From assembly GCF_047495875.1 (NCBI RefSeq), contig NC_092459.1, positions 43,111,414-43,175,413 on the forward strand: 64,000 bases of DNA, read 5' to 3'. Positions 47,601-60,725 of this stretch are shown piece by piece. The first letter of the stretch is position 1; every line of letters starts with the position of its first letter. The DNA comes from Pithys albifrons albifrons. Taxonomy: Eukaryota > Chordata > Aves > Passeriformes > Thamnophilidae. The notes under the pieces are model-generated. The model ran no database searches. It was given only the letters and a program-made list of their open reading frames with translations, and was not told the DNA's origin. A program made the position numbers and the translations under genes.

Positions 47601-50600
47601 CTGTGTGAGCTTGTAGCAGCACAGGACACTGGCAAGATCCGAAAATGCTACTGTTGGATTAAAACAAAAGTGCACAAGTCAGGAAAAAGAATGCAAAGGC
47701 AGCAAAAGAAAGTGAAGGTCTGCTAGTTTTTTGGATAAAATAATGCAGGAGTCTCAAACCGGGTCTTATGGTTTTGTACAGATTGTTTGACATTTAATAT
47801 TGAAAGATAGCACCGCTATTTAAAAAAAATTCCTAAATAAATTTCGTTTAGATCTGGTTTTTCTACTGTGATTTGTTATTACAACTCAGAAAAGAGTAGA
47901 GAAATATGAATAAGCATGTTCAGTCTAAAAAAGCACACAGACGCCAAATAGAATTATTATTTTCTTTCTGCTTTTCTGGATTTCAAACAAGTTTGTCTAA
48001 GATAAACCCTTGAGAACCATGTGATGCAAATTAAATATTAATTGATCCTTGCAAACTATACCTTTTATTTATTCCTAAGAAATTACATCTCTGATCTGTG
48101 CATAAATGTACTTTTTTATTCAGAAGTTGACTTAGCTTAGTGTTTTGTAATAATATTTTAAAACCTTATATTAACATATTTGTTGGCATTAGTATTTTAA
48201 GTTCTGTGTTTTGTAGAATAGTGTATTCAAATACAGAAGGAAAGCAGAAAATACTTGTACTTTTGGGATAAAGTATGCTTATTACTGGCTAGTGAGTACG
48301 CAATAAAGCTCTTTAAAAGTGTTTTAGAAAGTGCTTCTTCAGATAAGCATAAGAAACCTACGTCCCTCTTGTCCTTATGTCTTCAAAGTCATACCCATCT
48401 TTAGTTTGATTTTCATCTTTCCTTTGATAGGATTTTAACACTACTGTTTGTTAACCTTGTCATACACCTATACACCAGGAAATGTGTTCTGCAGTTGGTA
48501 TTTAATTTCCATGTTTATCGGTCATGGTTCTCTATATACAATGAAGGGAGGCATTCACAAGTTTTGTGAATTAGGTACAGAATCTGATAACAGAATCTCC
48601 TGAATACTGTGTTCAGTGACTTCAGACAGACTTCTTTTAAGAGAAAATACATTTTGCATTAGTTTATTTTGCTGTACCTCTGGGTCTTATTTTTATCCAT
48701 CTTACTATGGATTCAGTTTCTTGGCAACTGATTGTTGATTATATTAAAAAGTAGTGCAGAGATTTCTCTCAGGATCCAGAGATGAGAGAGGAGTGCTGCG
48801 GAGTTGTGCTCAGAGATACCAGGGTATAGGTTCTTGCTTAAATTAAGGCATGAGCCAGCTATACATAGTTCTGCAAAGACCTGCCTGACCAGTAGCAGAA
48901 ACTCTCCCAGTTAACAAACCAGTATTGCTCACTTTGTGGATTTGAAGACTGTGCATCTAGTGATAAATAATCCCGGGTCAGGAGCAGGCTGAGGCAGTGG
49001 AGTGTGATCCTCTGTGATGCAAGAGGTTGCTTATTGTTCTCTATGGATTTTTGTTCCCTCTCTACAGCAACTGCTACTGCATTTGGCATATCTGACAGAA
49101 GGGGGTGAGTGCCCAATGCCATCGCTCTGGTCTGCAACCAGAGCACAGCTACCCTGTCTTTCGGGAATGGGGCAGAAGTGGAGAAGGAAGAAGTTTGCCA
49201 GATGAGTGTTAACTTATGCCGTGCCACCTTGCTCCAGAGACAGGGAGTGATTCCCAAGATGTTTAATTAACAGCATGCATGTAGCCCGAGACATGGAAGG
49301 AGGCAGCAGAGACTTGACATAGGTGCATATGTGTCTGCCAGCAGATGAATCAAAATGTTTGTGGTAACGGTAAAATTTTTGTAATTCACACAGTTTTGTT
49401 GATTTTTAAGAATTTATTTGTTGCTGTTCGTTTTCTCCTCACTGTTACATTTAAAAATAACAGATTGGAAAGGTGGGTATTTTTGGTCCCTTTCCAAAAG
49501 GATTAGGACATAGTAAATTTTAGAAGATGAGAGACCCTACAGTGGGTGGGTAAACCCATACAGCAGTTCGTGTGTACCTGGTTAAGGGCAGCTTTGCAAT
49601 AGATCTCCCCTGTGCAAGTGGGATAGAGGCATTTTGACAGCGGTGTGTTGGCTTGAACTGCAGTTGAAAGTGTCCTGAGCTGTGTACTGTTCAGTGTGAT
49701 TGAGAGAAGTACTTGTGCCATGTGGGAGGTAACAGCAATTCACTCAGCACACGTGCAAATGCCATGTGTGGATGCACTGACTCATGTTAATGTAATTACC
49801 TCACTGTAATTGAGTTAAGTACAATTGATTTCACAGTAGTGATGATGAGCCCACAGTTACAGTCTAATATGTGAGTACGCATTTGATTGTCAGAGTTACT
49901 GTTCCTTGCAGAAGGCTGCAATTTTTCTTCATAACACAGTAAATGAAGAACTTTAGCACCATCCACAGTCTGAGTGGAACTTAGGATGGTAGTTTTTGTT
50001 TCCTTGGATATATTTTCCAAATGCTGTGTGACCTATTGATAGTACACCTTTTGCAAAGCAGGAGGGATCAGCACATTGTGCACAGCACCATTTTATTTGA
50101 TCAAATGTTCTGAATGCTGAGTTCTGATACTGAGGTAGAAATATTTTTCTTGTCACTTAATTGCTTTTGGGGGGATCTTGTGGCAATAATTTTTAAATCG
50201 CTCTGATTCACTGCTCCACAAGCTTGATCTTTTCTCAAAATGTTTTTCATTTCTGCTTTATATTAGTTTCCAGTTACTAAGAAGCTCAGATTTACCCCAG
50301 CAGCCCTTGCTGTCTCTGATTCACTATGTTAGCATTTACTAGTCCATGATTTAGGAGCAATGGAAGTGTGACAATCACATGAGAAAGGGGTTAAAAAAAT
50401 TAATGTCATGATTGGCTCATCAGGTAATGAGCTTGTGAGATATGAATTCTATAGATTTTTTATATTATGCGAATACAAACAGACTTTCTTCCCAGTGAAG
50501 TGGGAGGTAAACTTTGATCTTTACTATTTTTTTCTTTTGAGATCTGTACCTGGTCTTTGTAGTTATTGATAGAAAGGGTTTGTGACAAATTCTGAATGCT

Positions 50601-53600
50601 GTGTCCCTGTGAGTGTGACCACAGTATGTGACTACCTTAATGAAACATCCCACAAATAAAAATATTTTAAATTACTATTAATTACTAAACTTTATTTATA
50701 TTTTAAATATTTATTTAACTATTCAGTGTCTAACTTGACACAGTTTAACACGTTTACATTAGCTGCATCAGGAGCAGTCTCACCTGCTTCAGGCAATTCA
50801 GCAAACTAAACCTGTTTCAAAAACAAACCACACACAACCACACTTTTTTTTTTTTAAGAATTAAATTTATGTTGTCTTTGGTACCTAAATTAGTGATGAC
50901 TCAGATGAATGCCAAACGTGGTACACTTGGTTGGGGGAAAGAATCTGCAGCTGGGAAGAGCAGCACAGAGCTGCTCCCTTTTCCTGAAAAGGCCATTGTT
51001 TAAATTAAAAATTATGTTAATGAATTCATGTAAGTAATTCTAACATTTTAATTGTGTTGTCATTTCAGAAATACTCAGTTCCAAAAAGTAAGATGCTCTA
51101 TGTATGTACCTATATAGAGATATCCATATCCCTGTCTTTGTCCGCACATATTTGTAGGAATTTAGTAAGATACTGTAGATTCAAGCTGCCAGGTATTTTG
51201 ATTTTATGAAAAGTTTAGTTATAATGGATTAGTTATGTTAGTTTGTTTTTAAGAACAAAAGTGTTGTATTTGGCCACAAGAATTGCTTGGATAACTTCTC
51301 ATAATAACTGAAATGGAGCAGAAGATAGCAGGGACAAAACCAAAATATTCCATACAGTTGTGATTACAGGTTGTTACAGCATAAAATACAGTTAGTATAT
51401 GTTACAAATCTAAGGACATTATTAAGCATATTATCATTTCTTTATTAGAAATTTCAGTTAAGCCCTGAAGTTGAAGCATGTTAAAGAAGCTAAAAATATT
51501 CCTGATGTTTAGGTAGCATATCATTGAGTCTGAAGATTTTCAAGACTTGAGAGTAGGCTGTATTAGAAATGATGCATTGCTACTATTTGATTTAGAAAAA
51601 GGAACACAACACAGATGCAGCAAATGTTTTCTATACAACAGATCATTAATAACACATCATGATGTGTGAGGTTTTTCAGAGTTCATAAAAACACCACTGA
51701 TGGCCATCTATCCAGTAGCGATAGTGTAAACTCTTGAGAGCTTGATGAGTGAAGCTTCTGTTGGCTCTTCTGAGTTTTGTCCTGGTTTGAAGCATGGAGA
51801 CATTTTTACCAGCAAAAAAAATATCTTTTTTCTAGGAAGTCAAGGTCTCAAACAGTTGTTCGGATGTCACCAACTGTAACTGAGACCAAGCCTTGTCTGA
51901 ATCTTTGTATCAACGAAGCCAGTGTTTCTGCCTTTATGTTAGGGATGTAGAAAACCAAAGGCACCAGTACAAGGAGAGGGACTTCACTGTGTGTTGAAAT
52001 ACATGGATGACATTTGCAGCACAAGTACTCCAGACCTTCAGCAGGCAAGCTCTGGGCTCTGTATTTACAGAAGCTTTAACAATACTCAAAAGCCTGTCCC
52101 CTTAGCAAAATTTTTGCTCCCAAAACATGGTAGCATTATGTGTTAAACATGCACTGAGAGAGGCTGCCTTGGTAGCTTGGGCCAGCCTCTCCCTGGCTGA
52201 ACCCATGACCCAGCTGCTTCCTGGCCCTGAGTCATCCTGTCTGTTGTAAAAGGATCCTGCAATGTTCCTGCTCACTGTGAATCTCTGCAAGTGCAACTGG
52301 GCTCATAAACTGCCATTTTATTAAGACCAGTGGTGTGGTAATCAGTGACCAGAAATGACCTTGAAACAGAAGTATAATTTTGATAGAACTAAAAGCAACA
52401 GAGAGAAAAGCACCTTAAAATCCACAGGCCGGAGAGCATGTGACTAAAGGGCTATGCTGTGTAATTTTCTGGGCTAAGTAACCACAGTTTCTGTAGATGG
52501 CTGTGGTGGGCCAGTCCATCTTTATAGCTTCTGAACAGCAACCCTGCTCGTTCAGCTGGCTAAGGCTTTTCTAACTTTTCAGTGTTAGTTTTGAATTTCA
52601 AAGTAGAATATCCATATTACTTCATCCTGGATCCTAGCATTTGCCCAAGTTAGTGCATGTTGTTGTGCTAGGCTGTTCTTATGGAAGCGCTGCTGCAGAG
52701 CTTTCTGTCACTGTCCTTGGCTGTGTGCTTACTTGACTGATCATATGTAGCCAGTTCTGTGTCCCTTTCACCAGACAACAAATGACTTTGTTACTCATTT
52801 TGATTTTATATGTGATAGGCCTTCATTCTGTACCGTATCAGGCAATGAAAAATGGATTGGATAAGAGTGTTATTTCCCAGGAGAGATACCTATGACTAAG
52901 TTATCTGCGAGTGCATTCACAATATGTTCCCTTTGATGAGAAAGAAAAGTTTTTAGATGCCCATTTTTCTTCTGCACCCTTTGGAAGACAGGACAGAAAG
53001 ATTGTTAGTTTTTAAAAGCTGCATCAACAGGAAAGCGGTTAACCTGCATTTTTACTCTATAAGAAAGCTTTTCATTCGCTTTAGGTTATATCATTTGAGA
53101 AAAAAAAATGGGTCGTAAGCTGTGCTGTGGTATCCATTTGGTGGTTAATACTTCTTTAACTCTTCTAAATTGACAGCTCAGTTGAAAATATGACCATTTT
53201 ACAGATACAAGACTAATTCTTGCATCTTCAGCTATTCCTAGTTTTAGTTGCTTACAGGAGGGCAACCTGAGGTCTTGAGTCTGTGGAGAACCATATATGC
53301 CCCAGCTCTGCATCTATTTTTATGGTGTCTCTTCTCTGTGTATTTAAATGTCCTAATTGCCAGGAACTGACCCGTCTCTCACCTTTAAGTTTCTCATGCT
53401 TGTTGTTAGCTTCAGGGTCTTAAATCTCTGGAAGCACTTGAGTGAGGTTCATCAAGTTACTGTGTGTTAACTTAAAAAAACCCAAAATGCTAACAATCAA
53501 GACTTTAATTTTTTTTTTGTAGTCTTGACTTTCTGTTTTCTTGTCAACATTTTTCTGCAACTTATCTCAGAAATATCTTGCCTGTCTGCATAACAGATGT

Positions 53601-55832
53601 TTATCACCTGGTTACTCTGAAGAATATTTACCTGTTTGCAGAACAAAGTCAGCTGTAAGAAATTGCACATGGTATATGGACTGCAGAAACTTGATAGGTG
53701 ACTAATCATGCACACAATCTTATGATTTCCTTGCATTCTTAAAATAACTGTTCCCACAGCACAGTGGTCACGTCTAAGTGGTCTTGGAGGTGCAAAAGTG
53801 CTGTGTAGCTATAAAGAAAAAAACTGGTTTACTAATTTGTCCTTAAGATCTATTGAATTGAAGGGGTATGTGTATAAGAAAGTGAGATAAATTATGTTGG
53901 ATGGGTCTCAAAATTATTCACTATCCTAAGTTTTGTGTTGTTTTGTTTATTTGGTTTGGGGCTTTTTGCTGTATCTCTGTCCGTTAGCACATTTTACTCA
54001 TGAGCAGAATGTTTACCAAGGCTACATAGTCCTGTAGACCATGTTACTTACCTGTATCTTGGAAGAGGTGGCTGTTTGCGGTCACTTTCTGTGCAAGTTT
54101 TTCCCCAGAGTGTGGAAATGCACTCTGAGTGCATTGAAGACCAGAGTGGCCTGAGCTGCTATGCTTGTGCCGTGCTTGTGCCTGCTGGAAATGTTGCTGC
54201 ACTGCCTGCCAGGTCTTCATCCAGTACTTCATGCAGTCTTATATCCACTCCTAGATAATCATTGTGTTCTTTGATACTGAAAAGGTAGTACAAAAGCTTT
54301 GTCGTCTTCTTCCTACTATGTAAGATGGTGGGCAGCTTCTGGCATTAGTGCACTATTTCTTTGTGGATACAGACATTAGTAGGGTATTTTTTTAAAATTG
54401 AAAACACTAAGCAAGCAGATTCATCGGGTTAAATTTGTCAACATAGTGAACAGAAATGCAAGAGCTGTACCATAGAATATTTTCGTAAAACTGAGCCTGT
54501 CTAATTAGGCATATTTATTGCATTATCCAAAATTGCTGGAACTTTTTTTCCAGAGATGTTAGCCTCACTTGACTATTGAGATCTTCATTGTCCTTCCATC
54601 AGTGAAATTTTTACCTGTTCATCTATTTATGCCTTTTATCCTATATGTGTTTTATAAGAGAACATGAGACTCTCCATTTTTCATGTTCCCATCTGGCCAA
54701 GGCAGGCAGGTCTGCTCACCGGCTCATCCCTGTACACCCCTTGTACAACCCCATGGCTCTCAGGCCTCTCACCCAGTAGGAAGGAGACCTGCAGTCCAAA
54801 TCTGTATTTCCTCCCTCTCTTTGTATGGCACTGGATGACTCAGCAACTGTTAGATCCTGATCATCCCCTTTCTGATTTGTATCAGTTTTGAGCCAATGCT
54901 TGAAGATGGAGATAGTTTTTGCCTGAGTGAGCAAAATCTGACTTGGATTAAAAGGTGAGCATGTTCTCCAGGTATCCAAGCCTGATGGAAGTAGAGAACA
55001 GTGTCTATTCTGTGTTTTTACCACTGGTACTTACATCTCTACTTCTTTGTTCTGTACTCTCAGGGATCTCTTTAAGGTGGAACATGAATGGCCTTTCAGA
55101 GGGGACCACCACTTATGTTGATGATAGTCTGCTTGCTACCAACTGTATTTTTGGGAAGTATTGTGTTTATTTTTGGGATTGCAGCATACAATAGTAACAA
55201 ATCTTCCCTGAGGATTCACCGTGTTCCTACTCGGTGTTTTCAAGTTATTTCACATAATAATTTCATCTACCATCTTTCAAAAATACTTCTACCAAAACCT
55301 GAGTCATTCCCACACATAGTTTTTCCTGGTAAGTTTACTTCACTTCATCTCCACACCTATTTGTAGCTATAACTGAGAGTCAAAGACTACACAAATGGAT
55401 GTTGACCCATGCTCAGGTGAATCTACTAATAATCATTAGATTTAATTTAACCAGCACTTGAACAGTTGTTCAGAAGTCTTCTGTGCCTCTCCTCATGATC
55501 CTGCTCGCTTCCTCTTCCAGTGGGATACTATCCTCTGTGGAAGCTGCTGGTGTAAGAACTGCTGGGCACATGTAGGTAATGCTTGGATTAAAAAAAGCCT
55601 TTGTGATTAAATACTGCAACATACCTGTTCTACTATAGCATAGTATATACTAGAGACGTTTGCAGAACACGTTACTGGCAAGTAACATTTTCTGCCAGCA
55701 AAAGCTTTCTATCTAACCTTTTATTATACTTTGTAATGGATACTTTGTGTGGCCTAGTGTTTAATTTGGCTGTTGTTTTATTTATTGATTTGATCAAGCT
55801 AGGTTATGGAGTTGGCTTTAAATGACATGTGT

Positions 55833-55852
55833 TTCACATGCACATGCACATG
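55833..55852. repeat. Short ACATGC tandem repeat
   Basis: Three copies of CACATG/ACATGC run in tandem and end in a TA stretch. It is a small simple repeat in the intron. Confidence 0.65.
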
Positions 55853-58800
55853 TATATTAACTGTGATAAGGGAATACCGAGTTGGTACAATCAAGAAAAA
55901 ATACATAGACAATACTGAAGCCACACATAGAGCTGCAAGTCTAATTTTAATTTGTACATACTTGACTTTATGATCAACTACCATCTGCACACCTCCCCCC
56001 TATAATGTGTTGTGGTTTCAGCTACATAGCTTACATAGGAGCCAGAAAATAAATGCTGTGAATATGGTCCAGTGTTACTGGAAGGAGTCTAGAAAAATAA
56101 ATAGTACACAGAATTTATTGTTTCCCACAACTCAGCTGTGTTTCTTGCTTTATAGTTACTGTACGATGTAACTCTGATTTTAGCCTTTGGAGCTTGCTCT
56201 TTCAAACAATCTAATAAAAATGGAGCCTGGAGTTTGTTTACTTCTCGTATTAAAAGCAAACAGTTCAGAGAGCAGACCACTTTTATTGGACCTGTAAAGG
56301 AGTAATATAGATTGTTGAGATTTCAGACTGCATTTTGTCTATCATGGATTTCAGTTTTTGGTGAGTACTGAGATGTTGGTTTGGGGAGGGAAGGGTAAAT
56401 TTGGCAGCTTTCACTGATGTTATGGCTGGCTGCGAGACCAGGCTGTTATATTAATGCAGCAAAAAGACTGAGTGGAAACATACATATGTTGTAGTGAAAA
56501 AAATGCAGTTTTTATGTAGTTCTGTTTTTTTCTCCCATATGTAGGGAGGAAGAAAAGTCTTTGGCCAGCACTAAGAGAAGTAAATAATATTATGTAGAAG
56601 TCTGATTTAATGTTATTACAGATGGCTAAAATAGAAATTAACTTCTTGGAAGTTAAGAAAACATAATTACTGCAGAGCTAGTGTCCTTGGTCTTGTGAGC
56701 CCTTGGTCTGGAAAGGGTATTTGGAAGAGGATATACTCAATTATTTTTTGTGTTCCTATCGTCAACCAGGATCAGTACTCCCAACAGGGAGGGGAAACCT
56801 GAGCTTGCCATGTATGCCAGCAGTGCCCTGTGAAACAATGGGCTTTTAATTTTGAAAGAAGGACACGGGACAGCCTAGAGCTCAAATCATTATGTTGAAA
56901 GGATGTTACTAGGTGAGGCAAATAAACCATAAATACGTGTTTGGAAGGATTTCTCCTACGGATTGTTTGCCTTACAACTGTAACAGAACTAGTCACCTGC
57001 CTGGGTTTCATGAGATGTGTCTGGCGTGTCTGAGGTGTACTCAACCCACAAACCCAACACATTCAGAATTAGCAGGCTGATACTTCTGGGTCTGCTCTCC
57101 TGTACATGTTGATGGGAGCTGTGGCAGCAGATTGCAAGAGGAAGGACTTGTCCTTAAGGAACCCTTTTGTGTCTTCCTGCTGCAGCTGGTCTGACCCTCT
57201 TTCAGGAGGCCTCAAAAACATTTACATTCTTTGGCAGAGCATGCTGAAATTAGGACATAAAAATGACAGCTTCAGTATTGGATTCTTAAATAATATTGAA
57301 GTAGATTGTGTTGTGTAATCTGAGCAGAAGCCAATTTTACTGTCATTTGATTGATAGAGTTTGTATGCATGATGTTCCAATTTCACAGTTACTTCCTAAA
57401 TAAATATAATGATAGCCATAGTAATAAAACAATATTTTGAAAGTTAAGTTTTTCAAGTGTACCTCTCCAATACCTATGCTAAAAAATTAAAGAATTTATC
57501 TTTTATAATTAAAATCCTTAATCTTGTTTCATAAAATTCACTTTAATCTGCTTTCCATTTACTTGAGAAGGGTTTTGCCTTAAATGCTGTTTTCTCATTT
57601 TTATAATGTGAATTCTGAGGTGTTTAATTGAAACACAGGTTGTATCTTTTGTAGCAGAATATAGTTTATGCTTTGATAATAGAAGTGGCTCCGAACTAAC
57701 CATTTCTGTCAGTTTTTAAAATGCAGCTTTTTAGGGAACCACTTCACAGTAAAGATACAAATTAAATATTCTCCCAAACAGTAATTAAAAAGTTCTGCTA
57801 AGTTCAAGGTAGTTTTTGAATTGTTAGTGCTATCTCATTCTGCTGCTGTGTATTTCTAAAATATAGTTTAATTTGAAGTCTCCTTCTCATTTTCTGTTAT
57901 GTCCAGTTAGACATTTATTAGTAGTTTCACTGCTCTCTAGTACCCTAACTGTTATGTATGTAGATCATCTTCCACCCCCATCCCTCAAAAAATAAAAGGC
58001 GATTAAGGTTTGAAGTGTAAAATAACCTTGTGCTCATTCCTCATCCAAAACAAGTGTTCTTTTATTCAGATATCCGAATACCTAATAAATATTTTCAATT
58101 CTCATAAAATTCTATCAAATGAAAATATCAGTTGGTAGAACTGATGGCATACTAGATTATTTGTTACTAAAACAAAAAAAGTTAAAGATTGAGTAAATGT
58201 GTATAATCTGCTGTACAAAAACAGCTAAGAAAGAGTAATCATAATTTAAAAAGCATAGAGGTATAAGAGATGTTGAATCATAAGCCAGGAATTGTTAATA
58301 CAATATAAATATTGCTGTTAATTTTGCTTTTATTCTAAAGGAAAAAGTGTTTTGGTTTTACAGAATAGATAATGTTGTGAAAAGCATTAACCAGCCCCAA
58401 TAAAAATTTCAGCTCATTTATTGCTTCTTTGCTTTATCAGCAACAACATTTAAACCCCACCGATTTTGACAGATATTTGTGTTTTATTTTGTGTGCATGG
58501 TGACTTTGACTTTAGTAAACCAGTATTCTAACCAGTATTTTATTTTTATGTTTTGTTTGTCATTTGTGTAAGACCTTGCACAGTGCGACATGAGTCCTCA
58601 GTGGGAACCAAAAACACCTGTACCATAAAAGTAAAAACAATGTTTGTGCAAAAGCTGGAGAATAGTTCAAGAGAGGTGTCTGTTTACAAGATAATGGATT
58701 TTTATCTTGGGATTGCTCAGGGCATAGTTACTCTCAGCCGGCTAAAATACCATCCATGTTCACTTACTCCCTCGCTCTCCAGCTCGCAGTAGCTTTCAAG

Positions 58801-60654
58801 CAGGTAGTGTTCTTCTCTGAAGAATTAGAAGAGGTCATCGAAGCATGGAGGGACTTTGCACTAATGCGGCTGATGGTAGTTTTCAGAAAGCATTCTCTGC
58901 AGCGTGATCTCAGGTTTCTAAGGTGAAGACCTGGGAGGTGGCAGTTGTGGCACTGTGCTGGGTTGGCCGCCTGCAGTTCTCAGCCCAGGGCCTGGAAGAG
59001 GGTGAGGTGATATGAGGACAGTTCTTCAGGCTCTAGCCTATAGGTAGCTTAGACCAACTAGAGAAGGAGAAAAAAGCAGGCAGGGTCAAGGGTGGACGGC
59101 TATCAGAGCCCAAGTAAGAATTAGGCTGAAAACCCTCATTGTGCTTCCAGTTCTTGAGCCACTCATGTAGCTACAAAGCCTGGAAAGAGAGAGGAGTTGG
59201 CTTGTCTGCAACTTTGAGAACCTGTAGCTGCTGTAACTGTCAGCCACTTGTTTTTCACAGATCAGTTTTAGCTTCAATCATCAGCCAGGCCGTTGCCCCA
59301 GCCCATGTCTTTTGGCAGGACCTAGCCCTTCTACCACCCTGACCCCTCCCCCTTGAGAAAGTCAGATTGCTCAGTTCCAGCACAATCCAGCAACCAACCT
59401 ATTTCCATCCTTCCCAATCCAGAGTCTTACCTCATTACTGTACACAAGTAAGATTCTTTTTGTCCTGGTTATGTATTCTCTTGAATTCAACACAGCCCAG
59501 CTGCCCTCACCCCAACCTTCTGTTTCCCTTCTGGACTACGCAATTGTTGGTGACAGGTAAAAAGAGGCAGGTTGGTGACTGGGATATATTTTGCCATGAG
59601 AATAGGGTGAGATAAGAGGTTCAGGACTCCTTATATTTTGCTAACTTATGTTTGAAATGCAGGATTTTCTAGTGTCAGCCTGTGGCTCCTGTAGCTGCCC
59701 ACAGTGTTAGCCATTCTTCAGTTTCCCAGTGAGATGTGAACCACTTAATTTTCTCATGTAAAAGGTTGCAAAAAGGTGGATAAACTGCTTTCTCAGTATT
59801 TTCCTGGTACTATTTTCCTAGTGCTACACAATTTCAAAGGCTAAGAACAGCTTCCTCAGAGATGGATATTAAGCGTTTGAAGTAAGAAAACATGTTTCTC
59901 AGTCCATTTTTATGCAGAGGAAGAAAAAGTTGCATGTGCAGAGAGAAATCCTGCTACATCTGAATTAGCAGATCACAATCTGGGCTTAATTTATTTTTAA
60001 TTATATGCAGTCTCTTGGCATGGTGGGAGGTGATGAGGGAGGTGGATAAGAAACCTTTATATAGCTTAAACATCTCCTGGCACAGGGGATTGTCATTCCC
60101 ATGCATGGGGGTGTATAGAGGAGCACGGAAATTAAGCTCATAGACCTTGTAGGGCAGGCGTGGAAAATAGAGGTGGTGCAGCTGTTTCTGAAAATGTGGT
60201 TAACGACACCAGAAAGGTGTAGTAAATCTGGAGGAAACTGTGGTTTGAGTGAGATAACTCTACCGCTGGGTCTGTGCTTTCTACCAGAGTACATTGTCAG
60301 TACTTGAAAAATGCAGCAAACTGTGGGTTGTACATTGCGCCTTCCTGTGCGTTTGCATTTCCACCTCTGTTTATGGAATGATCTACATTGAAGTCAACTA
60401 ATTTTTAGATCTGCTGGAGGAGAACTGTGTTTCAGTATATTCAGTGTGCTTTTTGAAATTAGTGAATCATAGCCATGCTGTGTTCTGTCCTCAGCATTAA
60501 ACTCACAGGAGAGAGATGCCTGATGGGAGACAGCTTAGCCAAATCCTTCTTGCAGATTTTGTTGTATTTGTATCTCTTATGGAAGAAATGAGAGAAGTGG
60601 ACTTGGCAGTATTCATGGATTTTCTGTTTTGGGTGGCTGACTCTTATTTTGCTT

Positions 60655-60725
60655 CATGGTTTTGGTTTTTTGTTTGTTTATTTGTTTATTTGGTGGGGTT
60701 GTTTTGGTTTGGGGTCTTTCGTGTG
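60655..60725. repeat. T/G-rich low-complexity stretch
   Basis: Repeated GTTT, ATTT and GGTTTTG units occupy about 70 bases. The short + strand frame across it (Phe/Val/Leu-rich) reflects the repeat, not a membrane protein. Confidence 0.65.
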